From positions 6,929,014 through 6,993,013 of the forward strand of contig CP099854.1 of assembly GCA_030062745.1 (NCBI GenBank): a DNA stretch of 64,000 nucleotides, read 5' to 3'. The notes under the pieces were generated by a model. The model was not told the DNA's origin and did not search any database. It saw only the letters and a list, made by a program, of their open reading frames with translations. Of this stretch, positions 41,076 through 52,570 are shown in pieces. Within the stretch, counting starts at the first letter, position 1, and the number at the start of each line of letters is the position of its first letter. A program made the position numbers and the translations under genes. The stretch is from Capitulum mitella (Eukaryota > Arthropoda > Thecostraca > Pollicipedomorpha > Pollicipedidae).

Positions 41076-44000
41076 CATTTTTGATGTTCTTGCTCGTATG
41101 TAGTGTGAGCATTTCTACTAAAGGATGCAGATTTAAGCAGAGCTGCTCCGTTCTTCTTGTGTTTGGTCGATTTTCGTAGACTGTGCGAAATGTCAACGGA
41201 GACAGGTGAAACACTTTACCATAGTGCTAAAACCATGGATGTAACCATCAGTGAGGCTGTTGGAGACGTGACCCCATCAGTTTCAAAACGCCTGATTTGC
41301 CCCAACCCCTTCCAGCCTCATGAGAGCTAATTGGAAATTGGAAACAAATGCATCGAAATATGAAAACGTCTGCTCAAGCCGCACGTTTATCTGAGGAACA
41401 ATGGCGATGCCGTTCAGGGCAGGTCGTGCCAGAAGGAGGTCATTTAGTTATATGTTAGTTTTAAGTATAATACGGCGCATGTTTATAACGTAAAATGACG
41501 AAAGTCCCAAACGAAAAGATATGTCACTGTGACAGGAAATCCGCGAAAACTACATACGTACCCATGACAGTAATTCATGGCCCGCAAATAGGTCAAATAC
41601 ATATGCTGGTTTCCATGTGGATCATGATATATGTTCGATGTTTTAATTTTTATGCCCGCTGCAGTGTTTGCTGCACTGGATCAACACTTGGTTTGCAATA
41701 TCTGCTCACCCGTTACTTGCGGGGGTATATTACAACCCTCCTTTGCTTTGACTTAAATTTGGTTTCACGATATGGAGTTAAGCACAATGCATACTCTGGC
41801 CACTTCGAGCCGAAAAAAAGTTGTAAAATGTCCCCAAGTACTCGCGTCTTCAGTTGGCACCAGAATATATTTAAATGCCTGTCACAAATGGTTGTATTTC
41901 ATTAATCAAAACCTTACATGAAAAATCCTAATCGGTGTGCAAAATTGGCGGATGTTGAAGTTCTATAATACTGGATGGTCTGCATCGACCTCTCGTGATA
42001 TTACGGTACAGTCGACTGCGTACTGCTACCATCTCTCAGCACCAGTGGATTCATGAAGGCCGAGCACACTAAAACTTCGCAAAGTTTCATTGTTAGCTTG
42101 TCCACGTCATTTCGACATGACGTTGGATAAATCTGCTCGCCATTGATAAGCGGGATACCGAAAACTTGACAACGCTTCAGCATTTGCTGACAGATTGATA
42201 AGGCAGAAAACACTGGATGCTTCTTCCCTCCGCCCTCCCCCCTTCCCCAAAACGTTGTTGTTAGTATTTGTCTGAAATGTTTAGCCGATTTTCTTTTGTT
42301 CGGCAACGCGATGCGTACGCACCTGCATCATCTCACCGAAACCCGGAGCCTCACGCCGTTTCTTTCGCGAGCTAATCGAGGCGGCGAATGGCGTCCAAAA
42401 TGGCGCCCAAATCAAAATGGCAAGCCTTATAATACGCATTTCGTTCCCCTCCTGTCCTAGTGTCAATCAAGCAATACCATAGACTAAAATGAAGGTAATG
42501 GACATCCGAGCGCAAGAAGTGAAAGTTGCGTACTTTTGTATCAGCTTGTATCAGCCAGATCAGTTAAATACAGGAGTTAATTTCATACAATGTTTCCTCA
42601 ATTTCGCACCATTGTACCACGCACAAAATTTGCCTTTTTTAATAGCCTGCCTGTTACTTTTCAGCTCCCAGTATTAATTTTCATTTATCATGTTCCTGCT
42701 CAAGCTATAAAAATGCACTCTTTGCGAAGATGATGGGTGAAATTGGAGCCCGGGCTAGGAAACGAATGTCGCACGGACACTGGATCCTCCATCCTGTCAT
42801 TTGACTTCCAGGCAGTGTCCCAACCAAAAGAGTATCCATTATGCCCCCAACCCCCTCCGAAGGGGAAAATCAATAGCGAGAAGGCCTCACAATGGGGGGA
42901 GCCTGCCTGCTTAACATTTCCTCCATGCTTTTCCTCCGGACTCTCATAAAAAAAATAACCGGCAGTATGAACAAACATAATACGCAGAAGAATAGCAAAA
43001 ATCCTAGGTGCGTCGCTGATACCAACTACCTTGAATGACTGCAGTTTTCCGCGTTTCAGAAATCCGTGGAGGGAGCATAGCTAGCCAGGGCCGGCCGTCT
43101 GCCGGCGGCCAGGTGCGCTTTGCCGATGTGACGTCACGTGGACGCGGGATCTCCTGGCTGGTGTTTCAGTTATGGACGGCGTCCTCGAAACTATGCTCCC
43201 ATCCCTGGAGCCTGGGGCAGCAGGCAGCGCTATAGACCGTCCTCAGCGCAGTTTTCGCAACTTCAGGAGTCAGGTTGTGCGCCTGCCAGTCTTCTGCCCA
43301 ATTGCAGAGCTGCGCCTGAGTTTCATTCTTGTTCTAACGGTCCGCAAGCGTTCTGTCAGTAAACTGCGGCGGCCGATTGGTGCTGACAGGGCCTTGGGAG
43401 CCTTTTTCCACCAGGTCTTATGGAACAGTTAAGGGAAAACGTGGGGACATATATCTAGACATTTTGCGACATTCTGAAACGCATCCTTTTCTTTTCGTAT
43501 CTTAAATAAATGAACTGGATTATATGTCGACACATGCCGGTCTCCAAATTAGAACAATTAACAAGAAGAAGCAATACATAAAAACGTGGACGGAATTTAG
43601 GTACTAGGAGGGAATGCAACTGTGTCCTCAACTTCACAGTTACATCGCACTTTGACGCTGTATGGAACGAATAGGCCTCAGAATGGCGTGTTTATCTTCA
43701 ATAATCTTCGAAAAGTTCCGCTACTGTAAAAAAGTTCAACAATGTATTGTTCCTGCATTTGGCCCCAAAGATCACTAAAATATTACGATGCTTTTATCTG
43801 TGATTCCGTAAGGAAACTTCACTCGGCTTTCTATGGCGTTTTTGAAACATATGAAATGCTGCGACCTGTTCTTGCAAAATCCAGTATTCGAAGATGACTT
43901 TAAAGCTGTTCTTTTGATCACGGACAAGGCACTGAAAAAAGGTCTTTAACAAAATTAAAGTTACGTACAGCAAAGAAATAGACCTAGAATGAGAAGTTGA

Positions 44001-44529
44001 TAATAAACACCAATATCAGGATAATGGCTGTGAACAATGGGTACTAAAATTGGACGTCAATTTACGCCAAGAAAACTCGGTTCGCAAGAAAAATTTTTAC
44101 ACATTCAGAAGAAAAAAAAACAGGGAAACATGTAAAAATGCGCTGATTTTGCACGTCAGTTTTTCCTGAATGCCGGATTAAACACATGTCCGGGCTGGAA
44201 GTTGGTGGAGGAAAATTGGACGGCTGACTACTATTTACTGCTGATGGGGCCTTAATTATTGACACCATTGACGTTCACTTTGTTTGCTTTTATCCGCTGC
44301 CAATTAACTTACCACTTTTATGTTACCCGCTCTCATTTAGAAATATTGCATTTCCTGAAGCATCATGCACTTCCAGCACAAGCCACGGAAGCCTATTACG
44401 CCACCAACAAACGCCACTGAAACCTTTTGCAGCGCCAGCGAACGCCCCTGGAACCTTTGCACTACCAAGAAATGCCAAAGGCTGTCACTGGAACCTTTTA
44501 CACTACCAGAGACAGGCACTGCAGCGTTT
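41076..44529. other. intergenic, no gene recognised
   Basis: Frames at 41495-41905 and 43035-43432 (plus) and 42001-42306 and 42700-42978 (minus) have no recognisable domain. A GC-richer patch at about 43060-43390 follows an acceptor-like TTCCGCGTTTCAG but has no homology I can name. Confidence 0.4.
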
Positions 44530-44540
44530 TGCAGTGGCGC
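44365..44540. repeat. degenerate ~50-bp tandem repeat
   Basis: Repeated GCCACTGAAACCTTTTGCA / CCTGGAACCTTTGCACTACCA modules, three to four diverged copies. Confidence 0.45.
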
Positions 44541-44685
44541 CTGTCGTCACCTTGAGCGCTGTTTCGCAGGGCTGCCGGACCAGCACTGGTCCAGTGCACT
44601 GGTCGCAGCCTGAGGTGGCGGTCCTGATCTCCATCATGGAGGACCACCCTCCGGCTGGGCCGAAGATCGGCCGTAGAACGCTAGT
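44536..44685 (+). other. short GC-rich frame, possible SANT/Myb-like fragment
   Basis: After TTTTGCAG the plus frame reads a segment containing HWSQPEVAVLISIMEDHP with GC-rich third positions. A tryptophan followed by an acidic/hydrophobic helix recalls Myb/SANT-like domains, but only one helix is present. It runs straight into a P3 transposon end. It could be a remnant of a transposase-associated protein or chance. Confidence 0.2.
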
Positions 44686-44932
44686 CCTTTCGCTAAGTTC
44701 CCATTTGTCAACGACAACCGCCATTTTGGTCACGTTTGTTTGACTTCAAATGTTTCAGCCTTCCGAAAGTTCCAGCCGGTTTTCGATTTTTTTGCGTCAA
44801 TCGACGACTTATTTACTTGCCATAAATGTCACAAAGTAGCAGCGATCACCTCCAATCCGTCTTCAAGATTTTCAGGAAAAAAATACGTGGGAGGCACAAA
44901 AGTGCCCCCCCCCCCTCCAGTGCGCGTGTTAA
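44685..44932 (+). mobile_element. P3 right-end fragment (copy 4)
   Basis: It matches the last 240 bp of P3 copy 1 (TTGTCAACGACAACCG... to CAGTGCGCGTGTTAA) with an intact TTAA at 44929-44932. A C13 run flanks the terminus. Confidence 0.6.
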
Positions 44933-45529
44933 GACTTTAAGCCCTCCGAATCTGTTTGGTCTCAGGTAATCTGTACTTAAAAGCTTTTCTGGACTCCTTG
45001 CAAGGATACAACTATATAACGCAGTGCATCTTAAATAGCAAATCAAACCTGCATGTTTGGGCGTTGAGTGTTGTAACCAGTACCCATGACGGATTACGGG
45101 GATCCAAAATTATGTGTATCGGCCATAGCATATGATAAGATGATGCATCAGGTGATCAAAATCATTATTTATTTTTTTGCTTTTCAATCCCGAAATTTTT
45201 CCCGGTTAAAACATGAAACATGGAAAATTTCGCATTTGCCCATATTGATTTTGTTGACGATGCTGGGGTATGACGCCTAAATCATTTGCAACACTTTCCG
45301 ACGTGCACATTCCACATTCCAATAACGCACCAATGTTCATCACTACCATATCCCTGAGCATCAACACTATCATTTACAAATTAGAAAAATAGATTATTAT
45401 AGATAAAAATAGATAAAAATAGATAAAAATAGAACAAATTAGAATAGATAAGATTACCATTTGAACATAATCACCCGACATCATTCGGACATAAAAGATG
45501 GATGAACCAGGACCAAAGCCAGGGTCAGT
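44933..45529. other. intergenic; GATAAAAATA repeats
   Basis: A tandem ATAGATAAAA simple repeat occurs at about 45388-45440. No gene. Confidence 0.4.
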
Positions 45530-45736
45530 AAGGGTCATTGTTATCAAAAGTCAAAGTCAACCAGCTTGTGGTCTGACCCAGCTTTGCTTTGCAACATGTC
45601 GGTTTGTATCAATATGCATTCAAAGACCCCAATAAAAGCATGTTTTGCGCATGGAAATGCATATATATATGTATGTATATATATATATATATATGTATAT
45701 ATATTTATGTATATATATATATGTTTTGTATATATG

Positions 45737-45786
<50 letters not shown>

Positions 45787-46450
45787 TTTTATGCTTTATA
45801 GCAATCACATCGTGTAACTGGGTTTATTAAAACGCAATAACTTTAGCGCAAGCAGTTGACATGGAACTTTCTTTGGGTCAAAAGCTTCATCAAAGGTCAA
45901 TGTCCTCGCTTCATTTTTTTGACCTTGCGGGGGTTAGCAAAAACTAGAAGTGGTCAGATGTGCCGATATTGGCTATCTTCTCTGAAAATGCGCCAAAAGA
46001 TGCGTGTAGCACCCCTATTTACAGTCAAGCTACACTAGTATGCCGTGTTGCTCGAAATCTGATCTTCGAAAAATAAAAAATACGCCATAGGTCAATGGCC
46101 TGCCATGACCTTATCCGAAATCCTCAGTGAAGACGCCCAATAAATGAAAATTGTATTCCGCATTTTAACGCTTAAACACGCACCTTTTTCCCGTTTCGTT
46201 CAAAAAGCCGTACGGAATTGTCTGTACGGCCCGAGAAAGTGTCCAAAATTGACCTTTTCGACCCCATTTGACCTGGAAGAACTGACTTACGATCATAAAA
46301 ACTGCACAACATGTAAATTTTTGTGACTCTACCGTACCCATAAAATTTTATGTCTCCAGCTCTCTCCATATCCGGGATCGGAGGAGGGCTCTTTGTACCC
46401 CCTATTCCAATGCGCGTTAGCGCGAAAGCCCCTTCCACTGCGTGTGTTAA
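45530..46450 (-). mobile_element. MITE family P3, copy 5 (left part, inverted)
   Basis: The TTAA-ended terminus at 46447-46450 reads, on the minus strand, TTAACACACGCAGTGGAAGG and then TTTCGCGCTAACGCGCA. The body follows P3 copy 1 inverted down to the tandem-unit region, where it is interrupted by a long TA microsatellite (45660-45783). Confidence 0.55.
45660..45783. repeat. TA/TATG microsatellite
   Basis: About 120 bp of TA with interspersed TATG units, inside P3 copy 5. Confidence 0.9.
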
Positions 46451-47840
46451 GATATGACCATGCTGGTGTTTAGTTCATTTGGAATCGGACAGTATTTGCA
46501 GCGAGCCGTAAACAAAATAAATGTTACCATGACAACAGGGAACGCCTTGCCCATGCCTAGCTGGCGGTAATGTTCATTAATTCCTCTACGGAATACCATG
46601 CGAGGTATGTGATGTTAGCTCGGCAGTCAACAGTATAGGCAGTCTTCTTTCGGACCATGAACATCCCACAGCCTATGTTGTGTGCATGTGTCTTCAGTCA
46701 GTGGTGAATCGTGTCCTTTTGCAGTAAAAGCAGTAGCGGTGGCATGACATGATATCACTGTAGGGCTTCACCCTGAGGTGGCGCTGCTGATCACATTATT
46801 CTGTATCATAATTACTACGTTTGCGATAAAAGCGGACATGTCATGCGATGTCGACCTTGAAAACGACGCTGGCATGCTATTTTCGACCCTCGGAATACTA
46901 CTCGTTTGTTTATTTTACATGTTTATACAACGAAGGAAATGTGTTCGTCATGACAGCATGCAAACGTGGGTGCGACCTTCTTTCTGATCCCAGGCTGTGA
47001 ATGTGACTATCGTTTATCATTGTCGGCGTGCCGTGATCACTTTCAACACTGAGTAGTCCACGAACACAACCTGTAAATGCGCCAAACAGGAATACCTGGA
47101 ACCGAGCACCTGTCGATGCGACATGAAAAAGCTATGCCTTGTAATCCGAGTAGGTACTGCACTGCTGAGATGCGTAGTGGTGTTGGTATGAGGCGTGGCG
47201 TTTACGTTTCCGTGTCGCATCTTAGTGAGCGTTCGCACCAATATACGTCGCTGAGCAGAAACCCTACATTGTCAAATGAAATATCCGACTAAAAGCGTGA
47301 GATGAAACGGAAGGATCTGCAAGTGGCGACATGCAGCTGCATTCTCGTAATAAATGTCCTAACTTCGGCTTTGGCTTTTTGACATCATTCATTTCGGCAT
47401 GGTCCTAAGGGTCCCTGGAAATGCCGGCATGTGCAAGGCGAAGTCAACCAGTTTATCAAGTTTATCAACGGTGCCACTTATTACTCGCAGTACTTGCCGT
47501 TTACTGGGCTGGCGTTTTCACCAGACGCTGTCTAACGCGACATGTTTTTTAATGACTAATATCGAAAATTTTTGATGCCTAATTTAAGAAGCGCTGGTGT
47601 ATCATGATTATAGGTCCACACCAGTGATTCAAATGTCATGCAGTTTGAAGAGGAGGGGTGGGGAGTCTGTCGGAAACTGCCTGAATGACTGGAGTTTGGT
47701 GGAAGTGAGCGTTAGAGGCCGTTGTTATTTGATACCACAGTTGCGCAAATTATGGCTGGTATGTTTGGTGTGAGACTGTTGTTTTTACCGACACTGATTT
47801 CAAGAAAACAACTTTGGGAATTATCACGTGGAGTGCGACA

Positions 47841-47913
47841 CAACACACACACACGCACACACATACACGTGCACACACACACATGCACACACGCGCACAC
47901 ACACACGCAAACG
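47841..47913. repeat. AC microsatellite
   Basis: An (AC)n tract with occasional G and T interruptions. Confidence 0.9.
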
Positions 47914-49184
47914 GAAACATCACTATGATAACCGGCGGCTCATCTGTGGAAGATTTGTCGCAAATGATGGTGTAGAAGGTTTCAGTGGAGGTGTTTTGCC
48001 TGTTCATTTCCGTTTTTTTTTTAACCAGGAGATTTGATGTTGGCATTTTCTCACGTTCTTCCACTAGTAAGCACTAAACGTGTGACCGGAAATTGTTTCT
48101 TTCTTCATCACCTTTCTGCAACCTGCACTATAACCGGGCAGCCAGTCCCATCGACCTCGTTCTTCTTGCCTGCGAATGGGCGTTTAATAGGCCAAAATAT
48201 AACAAACGGCTACACGGCCATTAGTTCCAGTGCAAGTTTGAGTCAGAGTCCAGCATTTTCCAACTTTGTTTGTCAGGGTCTGGAGTCGATTCTCTGTGGC
48301 TCTTTGAGTCTGAGTCCGAGACCAACCCAGGAAAATCTGGAATCAGTTCGCACGAGTCCGAGGCCAAAAAGCTTGTGAGTCAGAGGTGAAACCCGAGTTG
48401 ATTCGGACCATAATCAAGGCCTACGACTCGGGCCGAGCTGCCTCAGCCCGGCCAAGACGCGCCTGCGACGCCGTCGAGCTTAAACTGCTGACGTCACGAA
48501 CTCGAGAAGTGCGACTGGGCTGAACCAAGCTGCTTTGGAAGCGACGCTGGGTAGTTCCACGGAGGTACCTGGGCCATGGGAGCCTTGTACGGGCACTGCT
48601 ATCAACATGTGACACAGGCCAAATATCATTGTTAAGGCACCGCTGCATTGTACCGCAGATTCGACTGCCGTGTTTTCGCTATTTCATTCATATATTGCCT
48701 TTTGACCGGGTCCTTCCTAAAACCGTATGTTGCGGCCCTATGTAGCAATGCTGTGACCTCCGCGCCGTGTATGCACGCACGAGACGCAAGGGTCTTCCGG
48801 CTTCTGTCCCCGCGTGGCCAACAGCCTAGGGTCTTCTCACCTCACCTAAACATCACCGGAGTGTTTACCATTGGCGCCTGCCGCAGTGCAGTTCGGCGTT
48901 CACCACGGAGGAGCAGTTACTTCCAGGGAATGTCTTTCAGTGCGACACCGCAGGGCTCATGCCATCACGCCTCCAATTTTGGCGGGATCATCGCCTCGCC
49001 TGCCTGTTGGTTTGTTCCGCCAGTGGTTGCCTTCCACTCGCTTGTCGCCAGCTTAAAAGGCGGGATCTTTGCACATTTTCTATTTCACATCAGCTAAACA
49101 CATCACAGTTCTGACGCCCGGCGGCGCAGCAGGAGGACGGACGAAGTCCGAGCGGGCCAGGCGGCATCTGACCTGGAGTCACGC

Positions 49185-49197
49185 AGGTCAAAGGTCA
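49185..49197 (+). promoter_or_regulatory. DR1 nuclear-receptor-type site
   Basis: AGGTCA-A-AGGTCA is a perfect DR1 of the kind bound by RXR/USP- and HNF4-type receptors. It lies about 370 bp past the stop codon of glycine-rich gene 1, and further AGGTCA/TGACCT motifs occur at about 49325-49365. Motif only; function unknown. Confidence 0.35.
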
Positions 49198-49569
49198 AAA
49201 TCAGGCCTGGTGGCGTGACCTGGGACTGAAAATACGCGATACGATGGATTGCCCAGCTGTCTTGACCAAAATTCTGCCTGCTCGTCGGCAGTTCGACAGC
49301 GCGACCTGACGTTAAACGCCGAAAGGTCAGACGCGATATCCTGACCTGGCTCAAAGGTCATAGATCGCTGCCCGGCCTGCTCCGTACCTGAGGGGGACTA
49401 TTTACACGGGGACGAGCCAGCACTGGACGGAGGCGCTGGCCGCTGAACCTATCCAGCCGGCAGAGGCCGCAGATGACCAGCAGAGGCCACCAGATGACCA
49501 GCAGAGGCCGCAGGTGGCCAGCAGAGGCCGACAGCGGGCTCCGGTGACCTGGGAAGCCCCGGCGGCGAC

Positions 49570-49597
49570 CTAGTGGCCGTAGCCCCGGCCGCTGCCG
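49570..49597 (-). CDS. glycine-rich gene 1, terminal exon
   Basis: The acceptor CTCCTCCACAG is followed by 28 nt encoding GGSGRGYGH and TAG. The ending GYGH is shared with gene 2. Confidence 0.78.
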
Positions 49598-52089
49598 CTG
49601 TGGAGGAGCAGACGTAGATGTCAGCGGGGCTCCGGACCGCACCAGACCGGAACAGACCGGACCGCACCAGACCGGAACAGGCCGCAGATCAGGCCAGACC
49701 AGGCCGGACCAGGTCAGAGCAGGCCGGACCGGACCAAACTAGCTGGGATCGAAATGGACCAGACCAGGCCAGAACAGACCCCAGGCCAGACCAGACCAGA
49801 GCAGACCAGGTCAGGCAAGGCCGGACCAGACCAGACCGCCGAACCGAACACGACCATGCCAGCCCCAGACCAGGCCAGACCCTCAAACAGACCAGCGCCG
49901 CCCATCGGGGCCGGACATCACAATAAATATCTAACCCACTGGGACTGCACGAGGGAGACATCGCGATGAGGGCACTCCCGCCACCAACTCACCCGGCGCC
50001 GGCGTAGCCGCCGTACCCGCCCGACTGGTAGCCGCCATAGCTGAAAAAGACGCACCGGTTCACCTGCTGTCAACGACAATTTCTGCAAACGGCACAGAGC
50101 ACAAAGCTGGTCACACGGTCATTGCAGACAAACTGGCCATCATGAGCAGTGTTGGCGGCCGAAGTGATCCATCTGACAGAAATGACAGTGGCAGGAGTGC
50201 CTGAGAGTCATGAGAGTCTTACCCTCCGTTTCCTCCGCCGTAGCCGCCACTGTATCCGTTGCCGTATCCGCCGCCATATCCGCCGGCGTTTCCGGCGCCA
50301 TATCCGCCATATCCGCCGCCATATCCTCCAGCATTTCCGGCACCATATCCGCCATATCCGCCGCCATATCCGCCATTGTAGCCGCCGCCGTATCCGCCGC
50401 CGTTTCCGCCGGCATATCCGCCGTATCCGCCGCCGTATCCGCCGGCGTTCCCGGCACCATATCCGCCATATCCGCCGTTGTTGTGGCCGCCGCCGTATCC
50501 GCCACCGTATCCGCCGGCGTTTCCAGCGCGATATCCGCCGTATCCACCGGCGTTGCCGGCACCATATCCGCCATATCCGCCGCTGTGTCCTCCTCCATAC
50601 CCACCGCGGTTTCCACCGCCATATCCGCCGCCGTATCCGCCGCATCCGCCGCCGTATCCGCCGCCATACCCGCCACGGTTTCCACCGTCGTATCCTCCGC
50701 CGTATCCACCGCGGTTTCCACCGCCATACCCGCCGCGGTTTCCGCCGCTGTATCCAACGCCGTGTCCGCTGCCGTATCCACCACCGCTGCTGCTGGAAAC
50801 ATGTTCCACATTTAAGGCAGCTGGCTGTAGGAGCATTACTCAACAGCTAATCTAGTTCAGTGATAATCACCACTCGACTAGGCATCCGGAATACACAAGT
50901 GAAAGCAAACCTCGCTTGGGTGTAGTTTTTCAGTGACGAAATCGTTTGGACAAACTTGATCGGTAGCTTTTGAGGGAATAACCCGACCAGATTATCGGGT
51001 TTTGCACGCATGCGTGCTTCTAACACGAGAAAAAAAGACTGATAAAGATGTTCGATATGGCTGATTGGAATCGACACGCTCACCCGGCATGACCGAAAAG
51101 CTCGCGTGCAACGAGCTGCTGAGTCGCGCTGTTTCTTCCACCCACCACCACAGCCAAAACCGATCCCGCCTCAGCCCACTGAGACACCCAGCAACGTTAT
51201 CTTACGACACGATTCGACGACTGCACGATGGGGAAATAATGTGCGAAGAGGAGGGGATAGTCGCGGCACTGCTCTCCACGAGAAAGGGCAACAAAAGGGA
51301 AGTGGCTAAACAACGCACGCCTGGCGATATTGGCCGGACGATAACAAAAGCAGTACAGCAAAGAAGCTTCAGACTTACGACTAAGTTAGCCCGCCATAAG
51401 TTCTTTGTTATGTGCTGGGCGAGCCACTACCTAGGCGACAATGTGCCAAACAAGCAGTGCTTTCCAAACTCATTCCTCTTCGACTCACCTGTGTCCGCCG
51501 GAGGCAGCCGGTTTGAGGTCCTCGACCTTCTTTTTGGACGCCTCGTCGGCGGCCACGGCGGCGCAGGCCAGCAGGCTGAGGAATATCCACTGCGAAACAC
51601 GGAGTGCCAGTGATCGACCCGCACAGGACAGCATGTGCGTGAAGTACGGGGCGTCGGCGGGGTACGGGACCAGGGAGTGACGGACTTTCTGCACCGATCA
51701 GCAAGTACTTGGGGGTGTAGTAAGCACTCCGGGACACTGGGAGGGGAAACGGGATGGTGGGAGGCGGCACACGGCCGTCCCGTTCGGTGGTTAGCTGGTC
51801 GCGTTATGTTAGACTTACCAGTCGGTAACGCGAAACGGTTCGAATCAGGCGTTGTGCAGGATTTGAGCGAGGGGTACATGGTTAAATACATGAGCACGGA
51901 TCAATACGAGGTGATCCGTGACTACAGCAAGTGCGAGGTGAACTGAAAGACACCCGTGAATGCAGCAAATACGAGGTGTCTCCGGGTTCAGCTTCGTGAA
52001 GCATATGTGCCACACAAACGAGAGAGTGGGGACGAGAGAGAGAGAGGGAGAGAGAAGCAGCTAACTCCCCGAACTGTTACCTTGTTCAT
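49570..52089 (-). CDS. glycine/tyrosine-rich secreted (cuticle-type) protein, gene 1
   Basis: Five exons, 251 residues: 52081-52089, 51489-51589, 50223-50792, 49993-50040 and 49570-49597. The first exon supplies only ATG AAC AAG. Exon 2 continues WIFLSLLACAAVAA, completing a signal peptide, then a charged linker ending EDLKPAAS. The long exon 3 encodes repeats such as GGYGGGNRGGY, GGYGGYGAGNAGG and GGYGGGY. Exons 4 and 5 add GGYQSGGYGGYAGAG and a terminal GRGYGH before TAG. All introns are GT-AG (donors GTAACA, GTGAGT, GTAAGA, GTGAGT), the first in phase 0 and the other three in phase 2, and the reading frame closes exactly. Gly/Tyr-rich secreted proteins of this build are structural components of arthropod cuticle and related extracellular material; that role is inferred from composition. 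A paralogue lies 9.7 kb upstream. Confidence 0.82.
49618..49915. repeat. CAGACC/GGACC minisatellite in intron 4 of gene 1
   Basis: About 300 bp of degenerate units such as GACCAGACCAGG and CCGGACC filling most of intron 4. Preceded at 49455-49535 by CAGAGGCC-GC-AGATGACCAG repeats beyond the last exon. Confidence 0.8.
49993..50040 (-). CDS. glycine-rich gene 1, exon 4
   Basis: 48 nt, phase 2 to 2. The acceptor is TCTTTTTCAG; the donor is GTGAGT. Confidence 0.78.
50223..50792 (-). CDS. glycine-rich gene 1, exon 3 (repeat exon)
   Basis: 570 nt, about 190 residues of Gly/Tyr/Asn/Arg repeats in degenerate GGA-TAY-GGC codons. The acceptor is a tandem TTTCCAG-CAG, so use of either AG adds or drops one serine without a frame change. 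The donor is GG|GTAAGA. Other frames and the antisense strand are open because of the repeat composition and are not coding. Confidence 0.85.
51489..51589 (-). CDS. glycine-rich gene 1, exon 2 (signal core)
   Basis: The acceptor GTGTTTCGCAG precedes TGG; the donor AG|GTGAGT follows. It encodes the hydrophobic core and cleavage region (CAAVAA), then a Lys/Glu-rich segment. Confidence 0.8.
52020..52060. repeat. GA microsatellite in intron 1 of gene 1
   Basis: A (GA)n-rich tract just after the exon 1 donor. Confidence 0.75.
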
Positions 52090-52110
52090 GGCTGGTTGAG
52101 TGCAAGCACT
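52081..52110 (-). other. glycine-rich gene 1, exon 1 (leader plus MNK)
   Basis: Leader from the putative initiator at 52110, then ATG AAC AAG and the donor GTAACA. Joined in phase 0 to exon 2 it gives the n-region (MNK) that the hydrophobic signal core in exon 2 lacks on its own. This is the main reason for the choice. Confidence 0.72.
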
Positions 52111-52137
52111 GAATGACTGCCGACCTGCCAGCCCAGC

Positions 52138-52144
52138 ATTTATA
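52138..52144 (-). promoter_or_regulatory. TATA box of glycine-rich gene 1
   Basis: The minus strand reads TATAAAT at 52144-52138. An arthropod-type initiator TCAGT follows with its A at 52110, 34 bp downstream, giving a leader of about 21 nt before the ATG at 52089. Confidence 0.7.
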
Positions 52145-52312
52145 CTAACGAGACTGGGGTGCCCCGCCCCAGGCTGCACGCGCCTTTCACTTGGGTACAA
52201 CGCACCTACGCCATTGGAAGTTCGACTGAGTTCGATTGCCACCAGTGTTGCCACTGATCGTTGTCATGGGCCTTTCTGGCGTGTTCGGAACAGGGGTGTG
52301 ACAGTCTATGGG

Positions 52313-52570
52313 CACGTAGCCAGGAGTTTCCTCGGGGAGAGGGCAAATGTCACGTTTTGTCAGATGCCACCAGCATACGACAAAACTCATGGGGAAAACG
52401 GCAGTTTTATGTAACTGCCCTAAGATATAACTCAAAGGAATACATGTGTTTGTTTTTGCAATGTCTGTATGATCACTATTCCGTACTCGTGCGAAATCGC
52501 TGTGTATCTAGTGAAGACCGCTTGGCTCGGGGGGCATGGTCCCCATGGCCCCCCTTTGGCTACGTCTCTG
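52313..52570 (+). mobile_element. MITE family P4, copy 3
   Basis: Inverted ends ACGTAGCCAGG and TTTGGCTACGTC, homologous along its length to 17731-17990. It lies about 170 bp upstream of the gene 1 TATA box and so within its likely regulatory region. Confidence 0.65.

Larger units (their letters stand above)
46451..49569. other. intergenic, 3' side of glycine-rich gene 1
   Basis: A frame at 46778-46987 has two hydrophobic stretches (LLITLFCIIITTF and FSTLGILLVCLFYMF) but no ATG start and no homology I recognise. An AC microsatellite is at 47841-47913. GC-richer sequence at 48420-49570 contains nuclear-receptor half-sites but no supported gene. The frame at 48648-49097 is unrecognised. Confidence 0.35.

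Noticed and set aside
43035..43432. Additional zinc-finger exon of the Broad-like gene after an acceptor-like TTTCAG
   Set aside because: Read in phase 1 it contains no Cys/His finger pattern and soon stops.
46778..46987. Small two-helix membrane protein
   Set aside because: It has no ATG at the start, a stop just upstream and no homologue I can recognise; hydrophobicity alone is not enough.
50149..50855. Long plus-strand reading frames opposite the glycine-rich repeat exon
   Set aside because: They arise because GGN-TAY repeats leave every frame open. They encode monotonous Arg/His, Ala/Val or Pro/Tyr strings with no start context, while the minus frame joins perfectly to spliced neighbours.
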